DNA of 64,000 bases from positions 12,223,210 through 12,287,209 of the forward strand of contig LS997567.1 of assembly GCA_000469685.2 (NCBI GenBank). Reading direction: 5' to 3'. Positions 1 through 10,004 of the stretch are shown here, in pieces; the first letter of the stretch is position 1; each line of letters opens with the position of its first letter. The notes beneath the pieces are model-generated. The model did not search any database, was not told the origin of the DNA, and saw nothing but the letters and a program-made list of their open reading frames with translations. This stretch comes from Haemonchus contortus. Lineage: Eukaryota; Nematoda; Chromadorea; Rhabditida; Trichostrongylidae. Made by a program: the position numbers and the translations under genes.

Positions 1-149
1 TCATTAACACCCCCTCTCTAACTACACCTTACACATATCCCTCATTCCCATTCCTCTATATCCTACTATCAGTTCGAATGGTCCCTCCTTTCTAGTCCAT
101 GCTCTGCTCGTGTACCCGTTCACATTTCCATTTCTGAAGAGCCAGGAGG

Positions 150-285
150 AGGGTCAAGACAGCTAGCGGAGACATCCTCCTTTCGCTGGCAGACACGACA
201 TGCAGAGACTGCTACTTCGTCTGAACCTCTCAGCGAGTGAAATTTTGGTTGACAACGGCCCTGCAAACCCGGGAGTAGATTTGAG
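150..285. repeat. Dispersed repeat fragment, copy 1
   Basis: This stretch closely resembles 17737-17830: both contain a block reading acacgaca(t/a)gcagagactgc, followed by a shared gttgacaac(g/a)gccctg. No protein is recognisable, and the short open frames crossing it are not conserved between the two copies. It is probably an old transposon fragment. Bases 286-691 hold nothing I can identify. Confidence 0.5.
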
Positions 286-1168
286 TAAAGCCGCTTTCTA
301 CCAGTTATATCAACTCGATAGTAACCACTCATCACGATTCGTTGTGATCAATCTCGATGAGCTTCTGTGCGCAGGTTTTGTTCTGTTTTCCATGATTTCA
401 ACCGGTAACGAGCAAAAGCAGAACTGCGCCCTTCCGCAGCGACTCATTGCTGCTACTCTACCTCTTTTGCCTCTACCCCTTTTACGTTCTATTGTTTGGT
501 TTTCGCGAAGCAAGCACGTAGAATGTTCAAAACGCAGCGCTTGGGTACATGCGGTGTCGTGGACAACGCGAAAAGCAGCCACTGTAGTTTGTATTCAAAA
601 TTTTGCATAGCGAACATGACGATATAATTATGTGACCGGACCGATCCAAATTACACGCATATTGGGACCGCGAGGGGTAGAGGAAGATGACTAACCAGGA
701 AAGGATACCAAGTCGCAGTGGCCATTCAAGATGAGATGAATACCGACGTAGGTAGTTTCGAACGCTGATCTCAAATCTGGGTTCCAAATCTGCGAAACGA
801 CTGGTAGACATGGCAAGGAAGTTCGGATCCTTGATGCGGGCGCTTGTTTTGCTTTTTCATAAAAAATGTTCTGAACTCTTGCAATATCCTTTTACACATC
901 ATACACACTACCTACAGCCCTCCCTCATATTTATGGAACACAAGAAATGGTAATACAAGTATATCTTTTCGTCGGATCTACAGACCGAATAATGAGGGGT
1001 GCACATAGAACCTTCTGCTCCCGGCACTCAAGACGTGGTTAAAAAACAGCAACTCACGCACTTTCAAAAGAGGGCTCTTGGATGAGTCGGAAGGGTTTTG
1101 GATGGGGTGATATTCCTCTTTGGGTAGAAGTGAGCTGGTACAATCCAACTGTCATTTTTATGTACTAA

Positions 1169-1726
1169 CTAAACCATAGGTGAGCACTTTATGAACAGAT
1201 TTGATAATCCAGCACAAAGTGTTTGGAACAGAAAAGCTTGTGACAATGTGAGCAACGGCATGAGACAAAGTTCACCCCATCCGTGACTCTCACTATTTCC
1301 GCCTAGTTGAGGATATCCTACAGGAATTCCAAATCTTCCCAGCTCCCCAGCCAGGTATCCTGATGCAAACCATGAGTTAAAAAGAAATTTATTGAATCTA
1401 GGTGCGCTAAACACGAAGCACACCAGTAACATAAGGCGAAATATGGAGTTGTGGTTGCTAACGTGGAAGTCTAGATCATGGACAATTACGAAAGAGACAG
1501 CACGCTTACATATGGCCTCAAGTAGTAAGGGAAAATATACATCGAGAGGCTCAATTTGAGATGTTGCGTCAGGTGGAGTGTTGAGCACTCTCACCTCTCG
1601 CCAGTTGACACAGCACCCTGAATCGCTCCACGGCCCTTGAACGAGCTCCATGAGTAGGGTTGAAGGCAACTCTCTTGATACGATGCACGATCTAACCCAA
1701 TTAAGCATAAGTTCCTTGCTCATCAT
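1169..1726 (-). pseudogene. Tc5/pogo-type transposase C-terminal fragment
   Basis: This 185-residue frame carries TPPDATSQIEPLDVYF at about residues 50-65. The motif matches the last catalytic-Asp region of pogo/Tc5 transposases (usually PPxTTxxxQPLD). A C-terminal stretch, RFNKFLFNSWFASGYL, is also found in the other copies of the family. The N-terminal DNA-binding domain and the first two catalytic residues are absent, so it cannot encode an active enzyme. The frame simply remains open inside the element. Copies at 51180-51594 and 47660-47896 are the paralogous fragments. Confidence 0.72.
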
Positions 1727-1942
1727 GTGGGTTGTCTAGGCCCTGACCGTAACTGCCGAAAGCAGAAGGGATCTATGTGCACGCCTCCCCATTCGGTCTG
1801 GAGAGCCGACTAAAAAAATGCTTGTATTGGCTTTTCTGGGGTTCCATAAATATGAAGGAGGGGTGTAGGTAGTCTATACGATGTGTAAAAAGGTTGTGCA
1901 AGAGTTTAGAGCACTTTTCATAAAAAAGCAAAACAAGCGTCT

Positions 1943-2012
1943 GCATCAAGGATCCGAACCTCCGTCCCATGTCTACCAGTCCGCCACCCTCCCAACTGCG
2001 CCATCGGGGCAC
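1943..2012 (-). other. tRNA-like Pol III module in right terminal repeat
   Basis: Read on the minus strand, it has an A-box-like GATGGCGCAGTTGGG and, about 40 nt later, GGTTCGGATCC, one mismatch from the B-box consensus GGTTCGANTCC. The acceptor halves do not pair, so this is a tRNA-derived module and not a functional tRNA gene. Equivalent modules sit at the same place in the related element at 50.6-52.2 kb. Confidence 0.6.
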
Positions 2013-2206
2013 GTTTCAGCACTATTTGATTCTCGTATAAAAGCAACAAAGTAACATGACACCTGGGGAAGGGGGGTCCGTAACTTCGTTCCCAGAATCG
2101 TTTCGCAGATTTGAAACCCAGATTTGAGATCAGCGTTCAAAACTACCTACGTCGGTATACATCTCATCTTGAATGGCCACTGCGACTTGGTATCCTTTCC
2201 TGGTAA

Positions 2207-2840
2207 GCCCTTTATGTTTGGTCATAAGCGCTTTGAAGCTCCGGCGTCGGGTATGTGTACGAACGTGCGCCCGAGGATGCGCATGGCAAGTTGCGCGGCG
2301 AAGTTCGTAATGATTTGAACGACTTTGGCGCCTATGATTGGGGCCCAAATTTGAGTGGATTAGGAGGATCATCTGACCCTACTAAACTACACTACTTCGA
2401 GTTTGTGCCCCGAAACTTGAGGCCGCAGCCGTAGAAATCGTTCGCCGCGCACATCCTCGAACGCACGTTCGTACCGTCCCCCCCCCCCCCCCCCCGGTGT
2501 CTGAGGGGCACCTAATATTTACACACCGGTAGCAGTCTGCACTTGCGTACTACCAGCAACTACCGTAACTCCACGCTTACTTTTATTAAATTTTGAGTAC
2601 TGATTGCTGTGTTGATTTCATGTGTTTGAGGACTTGCTTCAGTTTATCTGCTCAACTCTCCAATTCATTTTAACCTAAGTGTTCTAAAAGAAATCTTCTA
2701 TCTAAATCTGCACGCATGTAGTCCTTGGAACTACTAGCGCTGTTTTGCTCTGCAGCCGTAAAGATAGCACTAAAGCGGTAAATTAGAGTTATAATTTTGA
2801 TCCCTACGGATATCCTTCACTGAGTTCTCTCAGTCCCCAG
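2207..2840. other. Intergenic, no gene seen; poly-C tract
   Basis: No coding sequence is recognisable. A run of about 19 C residues lies near 2479-2497. The region leads into a 5'-truncated RTE retrotransposon. Confidence 0.6.
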
Positions 2841-3929
2841 GTGGCGGATGGGGAATTAATCGCCGACCAAAAGTCACCGGTACTTGCCCTGAGACGCAGG
2901 TGGATTCAGGGGATGGACTCCTTGATTCTGCTGTGCTGGATCGATCTCTTGATTGCTCTTACAAGACTCATTGAAGTATCGCGAGAGTGCAAAATGCCGT
3001 TATGTCTTACGTTCATCGATTTGAAGAAAGCCGTTGACACTGTCGAGACAGAAGTGGTAATCGAAGCACTGGGCAACCAGGGTTTCCTGCTCAAATATAT
3101 AAGGATGCTTCGCGAGTTCTACGACAACTTCACGACCAGAATTTCCCCATTCTACAAAGAAGCCACTATCAGCGTGAAGAGAGGTGTCCGGCAAGGCGAT
3201 ACTATTTCACCCAAATTTTTCAGTGCCGCTCTCGAGAACGCCATGCGTCATTTGGAATGGGAAGACTTGGTAGTGAAGGTCGACGGCCGCTATCTACATA
3301 ACCTCCGCTTTGCAGACGGCATCGTGCTTATAACATTGAACATCGAGCAGGCGGAACGAATGCTGGCCGAGTTTGACAAACCTTGTGGAAATATCGGATT
3401 GAGACTGAACTTAACGAAGACGATGCTCATGAAAAACGGTTTGGTATCTGATGCTCCCTTCACGCTAAACGGAAAGAATATCTCCGAATGCTCTAGCTAT
3501 GTGTACCTAGGTTGGGAAGTCAACATGATGAACGACCTAGCTCCGGAGCTGTGCAGAAGGAAACGGGCCGCGTGGGGAGCATTTAAGAATATCGAAGGAG
3601 TAGTGAAGAAGACAAAGAACATCCGGCTCCGCGCTCACCTTTTCGACACTGCTGTCCTTACTGCTTTGACGTACGCCTCGGAGACCTGGACTCTACGAAA
3701 GCAGGACGAGAAAGCTGTCAGCGTTATTCAACGCGCTTTGGAAAGGACGATGTCCGAGCTCCGTCAACGATCGAAGATCAGGGATGCCATTGACTACGCC
3801 AAGAAATCGAACATCAGGTGGGCCGGACACGTTATGCGATATAGTGATGACCGCTGGACCAGGGCGGTTACTGACTGGATCCCTCGGCAACGGCACGACA
3901 TTCCTCAACCTTACACTTACACACTTTAA
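2841..3929 (+). pseudogene. RTE non-LTR retrotransposon, reverse transcriptase fragment
   Basis: The 362-residue frame spans reverse transcriptase motifs: FIDLKKAVDTVE (canonical FIDYKKAFDSVE), VRQGDTISPKFFSAALE, then LRFADGIVLI where the catalytic box should be F/YADD. It continues through the thumb and the conserved RTE C-terminal region (YASETWTL, WAGHVMRYSDDRW). The Asp-to-Gly change in the active site, the missing N-terminal endonuclease and the abrupt C-terminal end show a dead, 5'-truncated copy. It belongs to the same broad RTE-1-like family as the element at 19.0-21.96 kb, which shares FIDYKKAFDSVE and GHLMRREDGRW. It is not a host gene. Confidence 0.88.
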
Positions 3930-3990
3930 CGATTAGGGGTGGTAACTAATTTGGGAGGAGGGAGGGGAGGGAGGGGGGCACCCTCAACAA

Positions 3991-4130
3991 CTGACGTAAA
4001 ACGAATTGGTTCGTAAGCAAGAAATCTACGTCTGTTGCATTTTATTTCACGGTTCTGATCTGTTTTGACCGTGAAATAAAATGCAACAGACGTAGATTTC
4101 TTACATACGAACTGATTCGTTTTACGTCAG
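3991..4130. repeat. Long near-perfect hairpin (63-bp inverted repeat)
   Basis: The arms 3991-4053 and 4068-4130 are reverse complements with only about three mismatches, separated by a 14-nt loop. The outer end reads CTGACGTAAAACGAATTGG. The hairpin sits just past a G-rich tract (3953-3978). It is probably a miniature foldback transposon; no open frame is associated. Confidence 0.9.
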
Positions 4131-4174
4131 TGCGCCGGCGCCCCAGCCGGCGGACTACCGTTCGCTCGCGGTTT

Positions 4175-4400
4175 TAGCCAGGGAATGCAATTTTTAAATA
4201 AGCATTAGAAGACTAGGATTTCCGGGGTAGGTGAGGTGATTACCTCGTGCGAAAAGCTGGAAACTTGCCTGACCCGATGATCCTTCTCTCCTGAGCTTTA
4301 GTTAAAAGAACTGCATGTCCACGGTGTAAAAGGAATAACATGTAACCTGTGTTGATTCCTTGATATACCAACACTATTATGTGTACCCTCCTCATTGATC
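4175..4400. repeat. Dispersed ~220-bp repeat, copy 1
   Basis: It is diverged but collinear with 12195-12425. Shared blocks include gatta(c)ctc followed by gaaaacttgcc, tccttctct and cttgatatacc(a/g)ac. The copy at 12.2 kb lies inside the decayed MULE gene. It is probably a MITE or SINE; no ends were defined. Confidence 0.5.
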
Positions 4401-5603
4401 ATCACTATACCGCACTGCTCTAAACATAAAAAGAGAAGCCAGAATACCGCATTTAATGACAATTCATACGCGCAACGCATTTTCCACTTATTAGTTTACG
4501 GCTTCAGTGCTAGGCTTACGGCTGCAGAGCCAAACAGCGCTAGTGGTTTCAAAGACTACATGCTTGCGAGCAGGACTTCTTTTAGAACAGTTAGGTTAAA
4601 TTGAATTGAAGAGTTGAGCTGATCAATTAAAGCAAGCCCTCAAAGACATAAAATCATTACAGTGAATTAAAGTAAGCGTAAAGCTACTGTAGTTGCTGCT
4701 AGTACGCAAGTCAGACTGCTACCGGTGCGTAAATAAGTAACACCCTGAGGCATTCGTATGTCCAAGTACTTTCCTACATATGTTGTGGATTAACTTAGCT
4801 CCCTAGATTGGTAAGAACTTCTATTCACGACCAACTTCAAATTACATTAAAGAATTCCTTTTCGTAATTCGAAAACATAACCTAATGAATCACAAATGTA
4901 TAGCCCACTTACAGGCTCCGAACAAGGCGATTCCACCGAAAAACCAGTCGTGAATAGAAGTTGCTATCCATCTCGGAGGCTGAGCTGATCCATAAAAATG
5001 TTACTTAGACCATGCCGAGATTAATGGAGAGTCAGTCATGGACTTCTGTCTAGCAGTGGCCACATCTAGACCCATTCGAAAAAGTCGGGGTTATCACGAA
5101 GAGTTAGTCATGCAAAATTGAGAAGAGATGCTGATCCCAATCCCGTTGCAACGCCCTGAAAGTGAGGTAACTTTAGGTGAACAGTAAAATAAGTTTTCAG
5201 AGCTTTCCATGCTTATGTATAGCGGATAGAAGACATCTACACAAAAAAAATTACAAGTGAGATATTAATGCTAGTGCAAAATAGCATATGGAAGTAGATG
5301 AAATAGTAAGTAACAGTACCAGAAGTTCGGTACAGTCATCCTACGATGGAACAAAAAGCAGTGAATGCAGAATTTCATTCACATATAATCCAACAACGGC
5401 ACACATTATTTGAATACAAAAATCCTCCACCCATCGATATGGCTTATCGAAAAGGGGTTGGGCATGGACGCGGCAGTTTGTGGTCAGCAAGATTCAAACA
5501 TGACCGCTCGGTTGAGCCAAGCAGGAAGCACAGCTGATTTACTGTACGAACTGAGCTACCGTACTGCATTTACATTTACGGCTCTCGGAAGCTAGCTCCT
5601 TAC
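4401..5603. other. Intergenic or intronic, no feature seen
   Basis: AT-rich sequence without recognisable coding potential. It lies 3' of the forkhead exon on its own (minus) strand and so is probably intron. A 16-bp inverted pair (4816-4831 and 4948-4963) is too short to interpret. Confidence 0.5.
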
Positions 5604-5798
5604 CTGGTATATTTCATTTAATTTGAGTCTTTTATCTGGACTACTTTCAATGGCTTCAATGATCAGGTCTTTGTAAGACAGCGAAGGCCTCGCGCTTTTC
5701 TCCAAAACCGAAGGTTCCGCCGTCGACTGTGCTACCAACTCGTCGGTCGATGACGACTGAGAGAGCTGAGGTGCAGAAGGGCTACCAAGGAAATCCAT
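5604..5798 (-). CDS. Forkhead-domain exon, FOXO/DAF-16-like (partial)
   Basis: The exon encodes 65 residues in phase 0. It is bounded by a strong nematode acceptor (TTTTCAG directly before an ATG at 5798) and a consensus donor (CAG|GTAAGG at 5604). Residues 1-35 are a Ser/Thr/Glu-rich leader. Residues 36-65 (RPSLSYKDLIIEAIESSPDK, then RLKLNEIYQ) match helix 1 and helix 2 of a forkhead winged helix. The RLKLNEIYQ string is characteristic of the DAF-16 b-type FOXO forkhead half, where alternative exons supply this part of the domain. The remaining wing and helix 3 exons were not found in 1-5600, so they either lie beyond the window or were missed as short exons. The immediate ATG could be an SL trans-splice start or an internal Met. 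Other FOX classes cannot be excluded. Confidence 0.75.
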
Positions 5799-6093
5799 CT
5801 GAAAATAAATAATTCCCAATCGCTTACTGATGTGATGTTGCTGACCTCGAAATGAAAAACAGACATCGAGCCATTCTTTTCCTTATTCAACTCATACAAA
5901 GGAACTGTGCATTGTTTCTAGTTAATCATTTTTCTTCATTCAACAACTTCGTGAACAGTACATTTGTGAAGTAGTCGACCTTTTCGAAAGAAAATGATTA
6001 TCTAGAGCCGTTACACATAGTATCCTAGGAATAGAAAAGAGTGGCTGCTTTCAGACTTCAACGATTCATCGGTCCGTCCGTCCTTGGGAGGCG

Positions 6094-6612
6094 GTCGTTT
6101 GGCGCGGCCCCTCGCACCCACCTTGCCATTGGGACGAATAGGCTCGTAATTGCCTCCTTGGCACCGCCCATTCGACTCGGTTTGTGAACTGGGCAACTCG
6201 TACAGGTGATTCAACCTCCTGACAATGCTAGTCAGCCTACCCACTGTCCATCCAGCTGATAGACGCCCGATCGATAACGCCGTTATAATTAGACGCCGAA
6301 TTGACCTACCTGTATCCTGTCAAATTCTACCGCAAATTTGGCTATTTTTTCACCCTTTTTTTGCTTTTCGAGATTTCGAACCCCTTTTCAAGTGAATACT
6401 GCTAAGTTACAATGGAGTGGAAGTATCATGGTCGTTTTGAAGCCTGATACTTACCACTTTAAAGTAATTTGCAGGTACATATATTCAGTGGTAGGTGTTT
6501 TATCATTTCATCTTTGGAAAACATTTGTTTACATAATATTTATTTCCATCATTTACTTTACGAGCCTATGTGCCCCCATGGCAATTTGGTGCGAGGGGCC
6601 GCGCCAAACGAC
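6094..6612. mobile_element. MITE with 54-bp terminal inverted repeats, copy 1
   Basis: The ends 6094-6148 and 6559-6612 are imperfect reverse complements, beginning GTCGTTTGGCGCGGCCCCTC. The ~410-bp interior recurs at 14281-14725 (same orientation) and 16395-16810 (opposite). A frame starting MGRLTSIVRRLN is open in copies 1 and 3, but it lies across the inverted end and resembles no known protein. It is interpreted as a non-autonomous DNA transposon whose superfamily I could not determine. Confidence 0.75.
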
Positions 6613-6633
6613 ATACACCCACATACGGGTGTG

Positions 6634-7031
6634 GTGCGATTCACGCGCCGATATAATGAGGTCATCGTACAAAACACGCTAAAACATCATTCTTACCATC
6701 ATAACGGAAGTTATAAGAACTTATAAGTAGAATAAGTAAAGAAATGACCAACTATGCACGTTTACAGATGGAATGCGTTTACTAGGATCGAAAAAATTAA
6801 AGTTATTCTTATTTTGAACGTTTGACTAGTAAATTGTTGACCTATGAGGTGAATTCTCAGTCTCAAAGGGGCTTTTTTTGCCATAGTGAAGAGATTTGCT
6901 CTATTCATGGTGAAGCCGTGAACTACTGCAAATTTATTTGGTCCATCTCAACAGGAAGGTACTGAAACGGTGCTGCGTGCGCGATGACCTCATTACATTG
7001 GCGCGTGAATCGCGCCCCCCCCCCCCCCCCA
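6634..7031. repeat. Inverted pair and poly-C tract beside the MITE
   Basis: The ~33-nt segment 6634-6667 (cacgcgcc...atgaggtcatcg) is repeated inverted at 6982-7014, immediately followed by a run of about 17 C. The pair may mark the ends of a second small element abutting the MITE. Confidence 0.5.
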
Positions 7032-9999
7032 CACACCCTCCGTCCTTCCGTTGAACGCGGGCGCGACGGCGGTCGCTTGCGTGCCGTGACCGCGGTTCTA
7101 GAACGGTGTTGTCAGCGCCGAATACCGATGTCAACACTCTTCTAGGACCCGCCGTCGCACACGCGTTGAACGGACGGACGGTCGTCGAACTCTGAAAGCA
7201 GCCAGCGGAACAGCGAACCATTTGTTTCCAGGCTAGTAGACTGGATTCAAAAATCTGACGCAATAAAAAACGCACATAGGTGTAAGAGAAATGGTCAAAT
7301 GGGTATGATCGTTCAGTCAGCCTCTTAGCTTTACGACTAAGAATGAGTATAAAGGAGAAACGTATTTGAATTAGCAACAAAGGTAGATTTTACCGAATTA
7401 TCAAAAACTTCGCTGGAGATATTGCAAGCGCACATGGAGAGAGATCAATTATGTTTCAGATGAAGTGCTACATAGACCAACCACCAAATATCAGAAAAGT
7501 ATCAGGGAGCCTTGTACCACATCTCACGCACGCTGATGGTATCAAAATACAAGAGTTTCCTACAATCTTAAAGGCACAAGTAACGATAAAAGTGACTTCT
7601 GCAATTCACCTTAGACGGGTGTGTGGCTCCCAAGAATGGTACATGATCCGTTGTTGGGCTGAAAACCGCTTAGACATGGCGTAATAAGGGCTCTAAAACC
7701 GATTTAGCCAACGCAGACAAAGTGGACGTACTGTGTCGCCCTCGTTATAAATGCACTATTCGCATGATGAGACGAATAGTGCGCTTATGGGAAAGATAAC
7801 CGGATGGCCATCTCGCACAATAAATCTTGCTACTTTTTTGAATCCTTAAATTTTTCGGAATCCACAATTCTCGCGCTTTCTTCGCCAACCTCGCCTTATT
7901 TTGCACCACGCCTTCGATGTTTCACTTGAAGTAGGTACCACAAAGTTATCGTGAAGTAAGCCTTCGAGAAATGATATGACAATATTCATTCACCTACCTG
8001 AACTTGTGTTCAAGTACAACCGCACTCAATATAAGGAAACATGTGACGCGAACAAGCGCCACGATGGCGCTGCAAACAAACAGAGGTATAAAATCGTATT
8101 ACACTCGTTCAGCGTCGAGAAGAGTGTGATGGCAAGAACCAATTGCAACATTAAGCAAAGATTAACATTTTCAATAACATGGCACCGTCCTTTCGCGCGT
8201 GACGAAGCAACAGCATGGTCACCAGATAACCTTGCACATAGACAAGAAATATAAGGAAAGAGTAAACGACTTAAGGTCTGTACATCAATACATTCAAAGA
8301 TGACGGCACTTCCAATTTGCAGATCTTACCCGACCGCTTCAAACACAGAAACGAAAGTTCAATTCAGCGCTCCTCTCATACAAAAATTAGCCGTCAAACA
8401 AAATGCAATAAACGCAGCGTTACTACAGACTATGCATTTTATTCTACGACACAATGTTAATAACCGCACTTTTAATTTTTGTTTTAATAGTGTTTTCATT
8501 ACTGTTTTGATTTCATTTCTATTGCTTGGATTCGATAATGAGCAACTTAATCTTCCCCTACATATTTTCACCAGTTTTCTTTTCCGCCAGAGTTTTTGCA
8601 AATAAATAATTATCTCAGCTCTGATAAGCTCAAGCACTTGGCTGGAAGTCACATTGTTTGAAGTTCCATGTTCAGGAAAACGTATATCGTGAGAAAGAAA
8701 ACAGGCAAAGGATAAACCGACAAGAGTGTCGAGTTATCGAATGATAGTCTAAGGCATCATTAGTAACCTCGCAATATCAGACGGTTTCACAGTGAGGATA
8801 GTAATTACTGACATTGAATAAATCCAGAAATGGGATCAATCTAGCTTGCTTTGGAAGAGTTTCACGGTGACGCTGCTCCGATTCTCCCATTAAGCTCCGT
8901 AACTCCTCGACTGTCCTTTTTTTGAATGTCGTATGATTCATGCCATTATCAGATAATAGGCTGATCAGGCCGATCGTGTATTCATTGGAAGGTTCTGCGG
9001 CCTGAATTATTTTCCCACGCGCGCAAGTTTGAATGCAGACTTAGGCGCTGTTGCGTTGCGGTTCCCTGGCACTTTGCCAATCGTCGTATTCTGCTGCTAG
9101 CTCCCGACTCCTTCTTCTTCAATCTACTTTTCCCCTATTCTCTGCTGTACTGGTTAATTCGGCATACTGTACTAGTTTATTCGGCACCTGATCCTGAATC
9201 CGATTATAGTATTATTCTGCTTCTTCTGAAGGCTAATCTAAATCACTCCACTGCAAAATATGATGCAGGTAAGCGAATTCTACAGGTCTTCATCTTAATA
9301 TTCACACCTGTTGTCGTGAGCACGCAGCAACACGAACCTGGTGTTGTTTCAAGATGGAGACTAAGTAGTTTTTGACACTTTAAGGATCTATTAGGTTTAT
9401 GTCCATTTTTTATTTGCCAGCTTCCCATTCTTCAAAAAAATTGCTGTTCTTTTTTTCTTTATTTTTCAGTGTATATATGATTGCGTACAAATCTAATTGC
9501 TCTCAACCAGTTTATGTATATTCGTTCACGTTAATGATCATATTAGTGCGCTTATAGAATGAAGTCGAACTATAGAAGGGGAAGCTGCAGATTTTTCGAA
9601 AAAAAAACAGAAGAATTTCACTCAACCTTCGCCTATCATCCTAATCCCGTTGACACTAGCTTCCTTTCTTGCTTTCTTGTTTTCTACCACGCATATCCTA
9701 CAATGTGCACCTAATTGCTTCGCAATAGTCTAGAAAGAGCTCATTTCACAGGCTTTTTTCCTGTTTTCCACAGGTCGTCGCGGAGAACATGCTTCGCGAA
9801 CCCTTTGTAAGATCACGAAATGGCCTACAAAGATTATTAAATTGAATTGATTGAATTTTCCAGTCAGATACCTACTACGTTACGAAACAAGGTGCGAGAA
9901 GTCATTATTTCGCAACCTGGTTTATCTTCTAAGTCCACCTCATTCATCTTTGTTCCATCTCTGACCTGCTTAACCTGTTCTATATTCTCTAACCATTCG
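7032..9999. other. Gene-poor stretch, nothing identified
   Basis: About 3 kb with only short chance open frames and no protein motif, terminal repeat or RNA signature that I recognise. Confidence 0.5.
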
Positions 10000-10004
10000 A
10001 AATG

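Larger units (their letters stand above)
695..2203 (-). mobile_element. Tc5-like element copy 1, non-autonomous
   Basis: The ends are inverted repeats beginning CCAGGAAAGGATACC on both sides, flanked by the same trinucleotide TAA at 692-694 and 2204-2206; TNA duplication is the hallmark of the Tc4/Tc5 group. The right arm is about 450 bp (1752-2203). The left arm is about 335 bp and lacks roughly 100 bp, including the A-box half of the tRNA-like module. Between the arms lies a transposase remnant. The sequence is shared with 50571-52199 and, more distantly, 47200-48600. At 1.5 kb it is about half the length of C. elegans Tc5, so it is an internally deleted derivative. Confidence 0.88.

Noticed and set aside
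4816..4963. 16-bp inverted pair (aacttctattcacgac)
   Set aside because: It is short, separated by over 100 bp, and has no further structure.
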